From: Planomonospora sp. ID82291
GTDB lineage: Bacteria > Actinomycetota > Actinomycetes > Streptosporangiales > Streptosporangiaceae
Reading direction: 5' to 3'
Assembly: GCF_015711645.1 (NCBI RefSeq)
Contig: NZ_JABTEX010000004.1
Coordinates: 620,001 to 684,000 of the forward strand
Length of the DNA stretch: 64,000 nt
The position numbers and the translations under genes were made by a program. The notes below the pieces were generated by a model. It was given only the letters and a program-made list of their open reading frames with translations. It ran no database searches and was not told the DNA's origin. The stretch's first letter is position 1. The number at the start of each line of letters is the position of its first letter. This document shows positions 10,557-17,958 of the stretch, in pieces.

Positions 10557-11879
10557 TTACTTGTAGGTGATGGCGGAGGCGGAGTACAGGCAGTGGGCGC
10601 CGTCGGGGCCGCTGCCGGTCTCGCTCGGTTCACCGCTGGTGACGCCCTTGAACCTGCTGCAGATCTTGATCTTCTTGCCGGAGTCGCCGATGACCGTGAT
10701 CCCGGAGAGCTTCGCGGTGTCGCCGTAGTTGGTGTTGATGCCGACGAGCGACTTGCCGGGGGCGGTCACCTGGACGTTGGAGACGACCACGTGGCGGGCG
10801 TACTGCTTGGAGCAGTTGCCGCAGGAGCGGTAGAGCTTGCCGAAGTCGGCGAGCTGGAAGTTCTTGATCACGAACGTGCCGGGACCGTTGTGCTGGAAGG
10901 TCTTGTCGGAGGCGGACCTGGCGCCGCCGCCGTCGACGGTCATCGTCTGGGAGGCGCTGGTGCCCTTGAAGGTGGCGGCGTCCTCGCCGACGTTCTCCCA
11001 CCAGACGTTCTTGAGCGTGCAGGTGCCGGAGCAGTGGACGCCGTCGGCGGCGGGGGCGCCGATGATGACGTTCTGCAGGACGGCGCCGTCGGCGAGCTTG
11101 AAGATCGGGTCCTGGCCCTCGTTCTGGCCGTCCCCGCCGAGCTTGCCGGAGCCGTAGAAGCGCTTCATGCCGCCGTCGTAGGGACCGCTGACGGGGATGG
11201 TGGCGGTGACCGGCTGCTGGCCCTTGGCGGTGGGCCAGCCGGGCAGCGGCGCCGCGCTCGGGGCGGTGGTCGGCTTGGCCGTGGCGGTCGGCTTGGCCGT
11301 CGGCTGGGCGGTCGGCTTGGCCGTGGCGGTGGGGGCCGGGGCGGGGGCGGCGCCGGCGGGCTTGAGGGTCCAGCGCTTGCTCGCGGCCGAGTCGCAGGAG
11401 TTCTGCTGGACGGTGGCGTCGTTGGCGGTGGAGGCGTCCTTGACGTTGAGGCACTTGGCGCTGCCGAGGTTGACGACCTGGTAGGCCGACCCGGAGACCT
11501 GGTCGAGCCGCCAGGTGTGGAAGGCGCCGGCGGCGCACGTCTGCTGGACGGCGGCCTTGCCGGCGGAGGTGCCGGCGCCGGTGATGGTGGCGCACTTGCC
11601 GCTGTGGGCGGCGGTCAGGCGCTGTCCGCCGGTGGTGTCGCTCAGTTTCCAGGTCTGGTTGGCGCCGCCGTTGCAGGCGTACTGGACGAGCTGGGCGCCG
11701 TCGGCGGTGCTCTTGGCCTTGACGTCGAGGCACAGGCCGCTGGCGGCGTTGACCAGGGTGTAGGAGCCGGCGGCCGGGGCGGCCGCCGCCGAGGCGGTCG
11801 CCGTCGTCGTGGTGCCGACGAGGGCCGTCAGGGCGAACGCGGCGACACACGCCCGCCGTGTCATGGTGGATAAAGTCAC
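10557..11879 (-). CDS. Secreted pectate lyase (PL3) with CBM13
   Basis: 440 residues. I chose the GTG at 11879 because GAAAGG lies 7-8 bases before it; an ATG five codons later (11864) is the alternative. A Sec signal peptide (ALTALVGTTTTATASA) is followed by the three-repeat CBM13, a PTA linker, then a PL3 right-handed beta-helix. ADGVHCSGTCTLKNVWWENV followed by GEDAATF is the family signature; further Cys (SCGNCSK, KICSRF, GAHCLYS) may form disulfides. It should cleave de-esterified polygalacturonate in a Ca2+-dependent manner outside the cell. A LacI-type operator lies about 105-125 bases upstream, which suggests sugar-induced expression. Confidence 0.92.
   Translation of the reverse strand: MTLSTMTRRACVAAFALTALVGTTTTATASAAAAPAAGSYTLVNAASGLCLDVKAKSTADGAQLVQYACNGGANQTWKLSDTTGGQRLTAAHSGKCATITGAGTSAGKAAVQQTCAAGAFHTWRLDQVSGSAYQVVNLGSAKCLNVKDASTANDATVQQNSCDSAASKRWTLKPAGAAPAPAPTATAKPTAQPTAKPTATAKPTTAPSAAPLPGWPTAKGQQPVTATIPVSGPYDGGMKRFYGSGKLGGDGQNEGQDPIFKLADGAVLQNVIIGAPAADGVHCSGTCTLKNVWWENVGEDAATFKGTSASQTMTVDGGGARSASDKTFQHNGPGTFVIKNFQLADFGKLYRSCGNCSKQYARHVVVSNVQVTAPGKSLVGINTNYGDTAKLSGITVIGDSGKKIKICSRFKGVTSGEPSETGSGPDGAHCLYSASAITYK
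11253..11797 (-). repeat. CBM13-linker cassette, copy 2 (545 bp)
   Basis: Partner of 9793-10337. Outside one divergent patch in the second trefoil repeat the two copies are almost identical, which suggests recent duplication or continuing gene conversion. Confidence 0.9.
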
Positions 11880-12305
11880 TATCCAGCCTTTCGGTGCTAT
11901 TCGTGGGATGTCTCCCTCACGATGGAAGTCTCCACCGGAACCCGCGGAGCCCCCGGTCTGCCGGGCGCGATGGGCGCCTACGGCATTGTGAGCGTTAACA
12001 ATATGGAGAGGGCGGGAGGTGCCCAGAGCGGTGCGACGGGCGTCCATGTGCGGTCTCTCCGGCTCGGGGGTGATGCGGCCCGGAGGCGCGGCATCGAGGG
12101 CATGGGGCGGATCTTCGACATGAGGGACGTGGCGGACTCCCGGCGACGGTGTCCGAGGGACTCCGCGGTCGGGAGTGACGGGTGTTGTTTCTATCGCGTA
12201 GAGCGCCATTTGTCACGTTAATGTCTTTTTACATGATGTGTACTATCTAATGTCCAGAGTGATATATGCCGCATATGTGACGAATTGGGTGTTTTTGGGT
12301 ATCGT
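11880..12305. other. 426-bp gene-free region: pectate lyase promoter region
   Basis: It holds a LacI-type operator (11985-12002) and, at about 12200-12300, an unusually A+T-rich stretch that looks like promoter DNA (for example GTGACA and GATAGA on the minus strand). No convincing gene is seen; the short open frames have no coding character. The left end of the nitric oxide reductase operon (stop at 12306) also terminates here. Confidence 0.6.
11985..12002. promoter_or_regulatory. LacI-family operator upstream of pectate lyase
   Basis: ATTGTGAGCGTTAACAAT is an 18-bp near-palindrome with the central CG typical of LacI/GalR sites; 14 of 18 positions are symmetric. It would respond to a pectin-derived sugar through a regulator not encoded in this window. 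Confidence 0.55.
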
Positions 12306-12665
12306 TCATGATCCCGTTCGCTGATCGGTTTCCGAGCGGGCCTGCCGGGAGTGCCGCGCACGCGTCCAGCGCAGGCCGCCGGTGATGGCGATGACCGCGC
12401 CGATCGCGCCGAGGACCAGCCCGCCGAACATCCACAGGAACAACGGGCTCAGCCCGGTGCCGCCGTCCGCGTGGCCGGCCATGCTGCCTCCGAGGAATCC
12501 GGCGAGCGGGCCGAGCACGGCCAGGATCGAGCCGAGGACCATCGTGCGGAATCCACGCGGCTCCGGGCCCTCCTGCGGTCCTGAACCGGAACCGGAACCG
12601 GGTCCAGGGCCGGAGCCGGATCCAGGAGCAGGACCGGGACCGGAGGCCGGGGTGGGTGCGGTCAC
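12306..12665 (-). CDS. Small Gly/Pro-rich two-helix membrane protein
   Basis: 119 residues. The GTG start overlaps the slipin stop by 4 bases, which makes this the last gene of the nitric oxide reductase operon. Residues 3-40 are a Gly-Pro-Ser low-complexity stretch (GSGSGPGPGSGSGSGP), followed by two hydrophobic helices (about 46-65 and 78-102: TMVLGSILAVLGPLAGFLGG, then PLFLWMFGGLVLGAIGAVIA). The family is not recognised. Coupling suggests a partner of the slipin in the membrane. Confidence 0.75.
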   Translation of the reverse strand: MTAPTPASGPGPAPGSGSGPGPGSGSGSGPQEGPEPRGFRTMVLGSILAVLGPLAGFLGGSMAGHADGGTGLSPLFLWMFGGLVLGAIGAVIAITGGLRWTRARHSRQARSETDQRTGS

Positions 12666-13456
12666 GGGTTCCTCCTCGCGACGGGGGCTCCGTTCGTCAC
12701 GGCGGGGAGCCTCTCCAGAAACGGTCCGATGATGTCGATGGGCAGCGGGAAGACGATGGTGGAGTTCTGGTCGGCGCCGAGCTCCAGCAGGGTCTGCAGG
12801 TAGCGCAGCTGCAGGGCGGCCGGGCTCCTGCTGAGCGTGTCCGCGGCCTGGCGCAGTTCCTCGGAGGCCTGGAGCTCGCCGCGGGCGCCGATCACCTTGG
12901 CGCGCCGTTCCCGTTCGGCCTCGGCCTCCCGGGCCATGGCGCGCTGCATGGCCTCGGGGATCTCGACGTCCTTGATCTCCACGACCTGCACCTGGACCCC
13001 CCACGGCCCGGTCTGGGCGTCGATGCTCATGGTGAGGTCCTCGTTGAGGTCGGCCCGGTGGGCCAGGAGGGTGTCGAGGTCGGCGCGCCCGACGACCGAC
13101 CGCAGCGTCGTCTGCGCGATCTGGGACGTGGCGACCGCGTGGTTCTCCACCGCCATCACCGACCGGACCGGGTCGACGATCGTGAACAGCACGACGGCGT
13201 TGACCCGGGCCGAGACGTTGTCCTTCGTGATGACCTCCTGCGGGGGGATCGTCAGGGTGACGACCCGCAGGTCGACGCGGACCAGCCGGTCCAGCCCGGG
13301 GAACACCAGCCGCGCGCCGGGCTGCAGCGGGGCGCGCAGCCGGCCCAGCCGGAACGCCACCCCGCGCTCGTACTCCCGGATCACCCGCACCGAGGCCGCC
13401 AGCGTGACCAGCACGACCGCGATCGCGACGGCCAGGGCCGTCTGCACCGGGGTCAC
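12662..13456 (-). CDS. Slipin (stomatin/SPFH family membrane protein)
   Basis: 264 residues with a GTG start that overlaps the upstream gene by 4 bases. One N-terminal transmembrane helix (about 6-24) is followed by an SPFH/band-7 domain: VIREYERGVAFRLGRLRAP, PGLDRLVRVDLRVVTLTIPPQ and TKDNVSARVNAVVLFTIVDP. A charged helix (AMAREAEAERERRAKVIGA) and the C-terminal LRYLQTLLELGADQNSTIVFPLPIDI complete the fold. Slipins scaffold membrane microdomains and often pair with NfeD proteins, which are absent here. Its coupling to a nitric oxide reductase suggests assembly or protection of that complex (inference). Confidence 0.92.
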   Translation of the reverse strand: MTPVQTALAVAIAVVLVTLAASVRVIREYERGVAFRLGRLRAPLQPGARLVFPGLDRLVRVDLRVVTLTIPPQEVITKDNVSARVNAVVLFTIVDPVRSVMAVENHAVATSQIAQTTLRSVVGRADLDTLLAHRADLNEDLTMSIDAQTGPWGVQVQVVEIKDVEIPEAMQRAMAREAEAERERRAKVIGARGELQASEELRQAADTLSRSPAALQLRYLQTLLELGADQNSTIVFPLPIDIIGPFLERLPAVTNGAPVARRNP

Positions 13457-14238
13457 CGCGGCCCCCCTCCGCCGGGTCCGCCGGGTCCGCCGGGTCCGCC
13501 GGGTCCGCCCGGTCCCGGTCCGCGCCCGTCCGCCGGGGGATCGGTGAAGGCCCCGGGCCCGCCGAAGGACCCGTCCCCGGCGGTCCTCCCGCGCGCGTGC
13601 CGGGGAGCCGACCCGGCGGGACGGCGGTCGCTGCGGTAGCCGGTGCGGCGGCGCGCCTCCCGGGACGCGACGACGGCCTCGGCGGCCACCGCCGCGTCCA
13701 GCGGCTCCACCTTCACGTCCGCGGGGAAGGCCGCCGCCGTGCGGCGCAGGTGCGACCAGAGCGGCAGACCGCCCACGGCGATCAGCACGGCCGCCCCCGC
13801 CAGGACGGCGCGCTCGGCCGGCGGGCGGTCGCCCAGCGCCACGGCCAGCGGCCAGAGCGCGCCGAGCAGCGCGACGGTGCAGGCGATCCCGCGGTGGAAG
13901 CGCTCGGCCTCCGAGCCCGGCCAGGGATCGACGGCCCGGGTGACCTCCCGGCCGGCGTCGGAGACGGTGCAGGCCTCCTTCACCGGGCAGGCGTTGCACA
14001 CCGCGGGCCGGGCCCGGTAGCGCATCACCCGGTTGTCCGGATCGAAGGAGTGCGGCCACAGCCACTGGTCCTGCGGGCAGATCCAGGCATCGTGGTCGGG
14101 GTGGTAGGTGAAGGCGCCCGACCGCCAGGCGGAGGTGCGGCCGGCGGCGCGCCGGGCCATGCGGTCCAGGGCGAAGGCGGCCAGCAGCAGGAAGACCCCG
14201 TAGGCGACGGCCGGCCAGACGGCGGAGTCGATCATCAT
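13453..14238 (-). CDS. Membrane protein with four-Cys cluster resembling IS1182 transposase zinc motif
   Basis: 261 residues. The ATG overlaps the qNOR stop by 4 bases, and the gene's own stop overlaps the slipin GTG. Helices lie at about 10-25, 118-136 and 144-162. Between the first and second is a probable metal site: Cys54 (AWICPQDQWLWP), Cys81, Cys84 and Cys90 (VCNACPVKEACTVSDAGR). The pattern 'YxPxxD..xCP ... RYRA..xxCxACPxxxxCTxSxxGRxVxR' strongly recalls the zinc segment of IS1182-family transposases, but there is no DDE core. The C-terminal tail (about 200-261) is Gly/Pro-rich. It could be a redox or assembly factor for the reductase; the function is unknown. Confidence 0.8.
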   Translation of the reverse strand: MMIDSAVWPAVAYGVFLLLAAFALDRMARRAAGRTSAWRSGAFTYHPDHDAWICPQDQWLWPHSFDPDNRVMRYRARPAVCNACPVKEACTVSDAGREVTRAVDPWPGSEAERFHRGIACTVALLGALWPLAVALGDRPPAERAVLAGAAVLIAVGGLPLWSHLRRTAAAFPADVKVEPLDAAVAAEAVVASREARRRTGYRSDRRPAGSAPRHARGRTAGDGSFGGPGAFTDPPADGRGPGPGGPGGPGGPGGPGGGGPR

Positions 14239-16643
14239 CGTCCTCCCGTGCCGGACGGGTCGCCGGGATGCCGCCGGTCGGAGGCGTACCGGGCGGGCCC
14301 GTTCTCCGGGCCGGCGGTCCCGCCGTCGCCGGCGACCGGTACGGGCTGCCTCTCCACGAACAGCTCCTCGACCGGGACGTCGCCGGTGGTGGAGCGGATC
14401 CGGTGCCGGACGCCGAGCCAGGTGATGTAGAGGAAGGGCAGCACCCCGCCGAAGATGAAGATCAGGTCGCCGGGCATGCGCAGCCACTCCAGGACGGCGT
14501 TGCCCGGCTGCATGATGTACTCCAGCGAGCGCGCCTCGTAGTAGCCGTCGTTGACCGAGTGCCACAGCTGGATCACCCCCAGCGGCAGCAGCGTGGCGAA
14601 GACCATCCAGGCGAGCCCGATGTTCAGCGACCAGAACGACAGCCGGGCCAGCCGGTCCGGCCAGAACCGGGCGGGGATGAGGTAGCGCAGCGCGAAGAAG
14701 GCCAGGCCCACGGCGAGCATGCCGTACACGCCCATCATCGCGCCGTGCCCGTGGTTGGAGGTCAGCGCGGTGCCGATCTGGTAGTAGGAGACGATCGGCA
14801 GATTGATCAGGAAGCCGAAGACGCCGGCGCCGAGGAAGTTCCAGAAGCCCACCGCGACCATGAACATCACCGCCCAGCGGTGCGGGAAGGGCGCGGAGCT
14901 GCGCGACTCCTGCCGGGAGCCGAGCTGCAGGAAGGTCCAGGCCTCGATGGTGAGGAACGTCAGCGGGATGATCTCCATGGCGGAGAAGAAGGCGCCCAGG
15001 GCCATGTGCTCCACCGGCGTGCCGGAGAAGTACAGGTGGTGCATGGTGCCCAGGACGCCGCCGGCGGAGTAGAGGATGATGTCGAGGAAGATGAGCTGCA
15101 GCGCGATCTTCCGGCGCACCACCCCGAGCATCACGAAGATGTAGGCGACCATGACGGTGGTGAACAGCTCCAGGAAGTCCTCCACCCACAGGTGCACCAC
15201 CCAGAACCGCCAGAACTCGCTGACCGTCAGGTGGTTGCCCGTCCCGGCCAGCAGGCCCACCGCGTAGAAGCCGGGGATCGCCAGGCCGGCGTAGAAGAAC
15301 ACCCACGGCAGGTTCGCCCGGTGCTCGGTCCTCAGGCGGCTGCGGATCACCCGGTAGAGCATGAAGATCCAGATGAACATGCCGGCGGTGAGCAGGACCT
15401 GCCACACCCGCGGCAGGTCCAGGTACTCCCACTGCTGGTCCCAGAGCGGGGAGCCCTTCGCCCACTCCACCCCGAAGACGCTCAGCGCCTCACCGGTCAG
15501 CGAGCCGACGACCACCAGGGTCAGCGCGCCGAGCAGGCCGTAGGCCAGCCAGTGCTGCTTCTTCGGCTCCCGGCCGGAGATGTACGGCGCCAGGAAGATC
15601 CCGGCGGCCAGGAAGGACGCCGCCGTCCAGAACAGCGCCAGCTGCAGGTGCCAGGTCCGGGCGAGGTTGAACGGCAGCAGCCGGGCCAGGTCCAGGCCGA
15701 AGAAGCTCGACAGGTCGGCCCGGTAGTGCTCGATCGCCGCGCCCAGCAGGGCCTGGACGAGGAAGAGCGCGGCCACCACGAAGAAGAACCAGGCGGTGGC
15801 GCGCTGGGCGGGGGTGACCTCCACCTCGCCGGGTTGCTTGAACGCCAGCGGACGCGCCTCGGCGCCGTGCCAGCCGATCTGCCGGTTCCAGCGCCCGTAG
15901 AGCGCGAAGAGGACGCCGATGCCCACCAGCAGGGCCGTCAGCGACAGCCCGCTCCACACCAGGGCGTCGGCCGTCGGGGAGTTGCCCACCCGCGGCTCGG
16001 GCGGCCAGTTGTTGGTGTAGGAGTAGTCGTGTCCCGGGCGCTCGGCGGCGGCGGCCCACGCGGTCCAGCCGAAGAACGCGGTGAGGTCGTGGATGTCGTC
16101 GGGGGCGGTGATGGCCTTCGGGACGAGCCCGTACCGGGTGCTGTCGGTGCCGAAGAAGTCCGCGTAGTGCCGCTTGAGCCCTTCGAAGGCCCGCGCCTGG
16201 GCGGCGGTGATCCGCAGGGTGCCGGTGGCCTCGTCGTAGTGGTTGGCGCGCAGCATCCGCGCCACCTCGGCCTGCGGGTCCCGGACGCCGGAGGCGCGCA
16301 GCTCGCCTTCGATGGCGACGGCCGAGCGGCGCAGGTAGTCGGCGGTGTAGTCCGGCCCGAGGTAGCCGCCGTGACCGACGATGGAGCCGTACTGCTGCAG
16401 CCCCCGGCGCAGGAAGACCTGCTGGCCGGAGGTGATGTCCGCGCCGGTGAAGACGACCTCGCCCCGCTCGCCGACGACCCGCTGGGGCAGCGGCATCGAG
16501 CCGGTGTAGGTGCGCAGCGCCAGCAGCCCCATCACGAAGAACCCGAAGACCATCACCAGGGCGACCCCCTGGAGCCAGCCCTTGGAGACCAGCAGTTCCG
16601 AACGCCGGGCCGGGCCCGTCTCCGGAGAGCCTGTCCGTACCAC
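14235..16643 (-). CDS. norB: Quinol-dependent nitric oxide reductase (qNOR)
   Basis: 802 residues. I use the GTG at 16643 because GAGAGGGGG lies 8 bases upstream; a GTG at 16661 is also in frame. It reduces 2 NO to N2O using menaquinol, in the cell membrane. The first helix (VALVMVFGFFVMGLLAL) and the large extracytoplasmic cytochrome-c-like insert without a haem site identify the single-subunit qNOR. The catalytic subunit shows RTWHLQLALFW, WVVHLWVEDFLELFTTVMVA, GTMHHLYFSG and NHGHGAMMGVYGM, which carry the haem b, haem b3 and FeB histidines. A role in NO detoxification is likely. It is the first gene of a four-gene operon in which every junction is a 4-base overlap. Confidence 0.95.
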   Translation of the reverse strand: MVRTGSPETGPARRSELLVSKGWLQGVALVMVFGFFVMGLLALRTYTGSMPLPQRVVGERGEVVFTGADITSGQQVFLRRGLQQYGSIVGHGGYLGPDYTADYLRRSAVAIEGELRASGVRDPQAEVARMLRANHYDEATGTLRITAAQARAFEGLKRHYADFFGTDSTRYGLVPKAITAPDDIHDLTAFFGWTAWAAAAERPGHDYSYTNNWPPEPRVGNSPTADALVWSGLSLTALLVGIGVLFALYGRWNRQIGWHGAEARPLAFKQPGEVEVTPAQRATAWFFFVVAALFLVQALLGAAIEHYRADLSSFFGLDLARLLPFNLARTWHLQLALFWTAASFLAAGIFLAPYISGREPKKQHWLAYGLLGALTLVVVGSLTGEALSVFGVEWAKGSPLWDQQWEYLDLPRVWQVLLTAGMFIWIFMLYRVIRSRLRTEHRANLPWVFFYAGLAIPGFYAVGLLAGTGNHLTVSEFWRFWVVHLWVEDFLELFTTVMVAYIFVMLGVVRRKIALQLIFLDIILYSAGGVLGTMHHLYFSGTPVEHMALGAFFSAMEIIPLTFLTIEAWTFLQLGSRQESRSSAPFPHRWAVMFMVAVGFWNFLGAGVFGFLINLPIVSYYQIGTALTSNHGHGAMMGVYGMLAVGLAFFALRYLIPARFWPDRLARLSFWSLNIGLAWMVFATLLPLGVIQLWHSVNDGYYEARSLEYIMQPGNAVLEWLRMPGDLIFIFGGVLPFLYITWLGVRHRIRSTTGDVPVEELFVERQPVPVAGDGGTAGPENGPARYASDRRHPGDPSGTGGR

Positions 16644-16840
16644 CGTCGTACCCCCTCTCACTCGCGGTCGGCCGGACGCGGAGGCTCGGGCGAGGGGGCG
16701 AGGGGGCGAGGACCCGTCACCGGCCGGCAGTGCGATCGACCCTAGGATCGGCGGGTCGCGGCGGTGACGCGACGCGCGTGCCCGTTACGGAAGACGTGAA
16801 CGATGCGAATTCCGGATGGAATGCCTTTACCCTGCCTGTC

Positions 16841-17728
16841 ATGACCGTGGGATTCCTGCTCTGCTCCGATCCGCTCCGGCCGCGGCGGGCCGACCCGCAC
16901 TTCGAGCGGGAGGCGCGGGCCGTACGGGAGGCTGGCGCCCCGTTGGCGCTGGTCGACCACGACGCGCTGGTGGCGGGCCGGGTGGGGGAGGCCGTGGCGC
17001 GGGTGCCTGCCGGGTTCGGGCCGGCCTGGTACCGGGGCTGGATGCTGCGGGCCGAGCGGTACGCCGAGCTGGAGGAGGCGCTGCTGGCGCGGGGCTGCCG
17101 CCTGCTCACCGGCGCCCGCGCCTACCGGTCGGGCCACGAGCTGCCCGGGTGGATCGACTGCTTCGCCGGGCTGACGCCGCAGACCGTCGTGGTGCCGCTG
17201 GAACCGGGCCAGGAGCCGCCGGCGGGCGAGCGCCTGGTGCGGCTGACGGCGGATCTCGGACCGGGCGGGTTCGTGGTGAAGGACTACGTCAAGTCGCGCA
17301 AGCACGAGTGGCTGGAGGCGTGCTACGCCCCCGATCCGGCCGCACTGGAGCGGGTGGCGGCCAGGTTCGTGGAGCTGCAGGGCGACGACCTGGCGGGCGG
17401 GCTGGTCGTGCGCCGGTTCGAGGAGTTCGAGGGCCGCCAGGCGCGCGTGTGGTGGCTGGACGGGGAAGCGGTGTTCGCCGGCCCCCACCCGGACGAGCCG
17501 GACGGCGAGGCGACCGGCCCCGGTGACCTGGGCGCGGTGCGGGCGGCGGTCCGCGGGCTGGAGGCCCGCTTCGTCACGACCGACCTGGTACGGCGGGCCG
17601 ACGGCGCCTGGCGGGTGATCGAGGTGGGCGACGGGCAGGTCAGCGACTGGCCGGCGGGCGCCGACCCGGCCCTGCTGGTCGGAGCGCTGGCCGGGGCGCG
17701 GGCCGGAGCGGCTCCCGGGGAGCGCTGA
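16841..17728 (+). CDS. ATP-grasp domain protein (R2K clade type)
   Basis: 295 residues from the ATG at 16841. The N-terminal half is a pre-ATP-grasp-like domain (VGFLLCSDPLRPRRADPHFEREA). The second half has the lysine and acidic residues of a reduced ATP-grasp fold: GGFVVKDYVKSRKHEWLEACY, GGLVVRRFEEF and WRVIEVGDGQVSDWP. R2K-clade ATP-grasp proteins are often peptide or amide ligases in tailoring or modification systems. It is divergent from qNOR and stands alone. The substrate is unknown. Confidence 0.8.
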   Translation: MTVGFLLCSDPLRPRRADPHFEREARAVREAGAPLALVDHDALVAGRVGEAVARVPAGFGPAWYRGWMLRAERYAELEEALLARGCRLLTGARAYRSGHELPGWIDCFAGLTPQTVVVPLEPGQEPPAGERLVRLTADLGPGGFVVKDYVKSRKHEWLEACYAPDPAALERVAARFVELQGDDLAGGLVVRRFEEFEGRQARVWWLDGEAVFAGPHPDEPDGEATGPGDLGAVRAAVRGLEARFVTTDLVRRADGAWRVIEVGDGQVSDWPAGADPALLVGALAGARAGAAPGER

Positions 17729-17958
17729 GACCGGCGCCGGCGGCCCCGCCCCGGCTCACCGGTTCCCGCGGGGGTCCCACGGAGCGGCACGGCCGTTCTG
17801 CCGCCCCGGCGGCGCCGCGCGCGGTCCGGTCGCCTCCCCCGGCGGTGGCATGTCCGGACTGTGGGTATGACCAGCCGTCCCGGAACCGTTCCTTCAGGTG
17901 AGGAGGGTTCGTCCCCACCCGTCCGGTTGCCGCCGGTGAGATCTCGGGAGGTGGTTCG

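Noticed and set aside
8263..11873. Very long plus-strand open frames opposite both pectinases
   Set aside because: They are Gly/Arg/Val-rich antisense shadows of the PL11 and PL3 genes, with no recognisable motif.
16730..16760. CGATC-N8-GATCG inverted repeat as an NO-responsive site
   Set aside because: The arms are only 5 bp and do not match NsrR, DevR or FNR-type consensus sequences that I know.
17882..17910. ECF-type promoter (GGAAC ... GTT) before the sensor kinase
   Set aside because: Spacing to the nearest GTT is about 20 bases and the match is short; no better than chance in this G+C-rich DNA.
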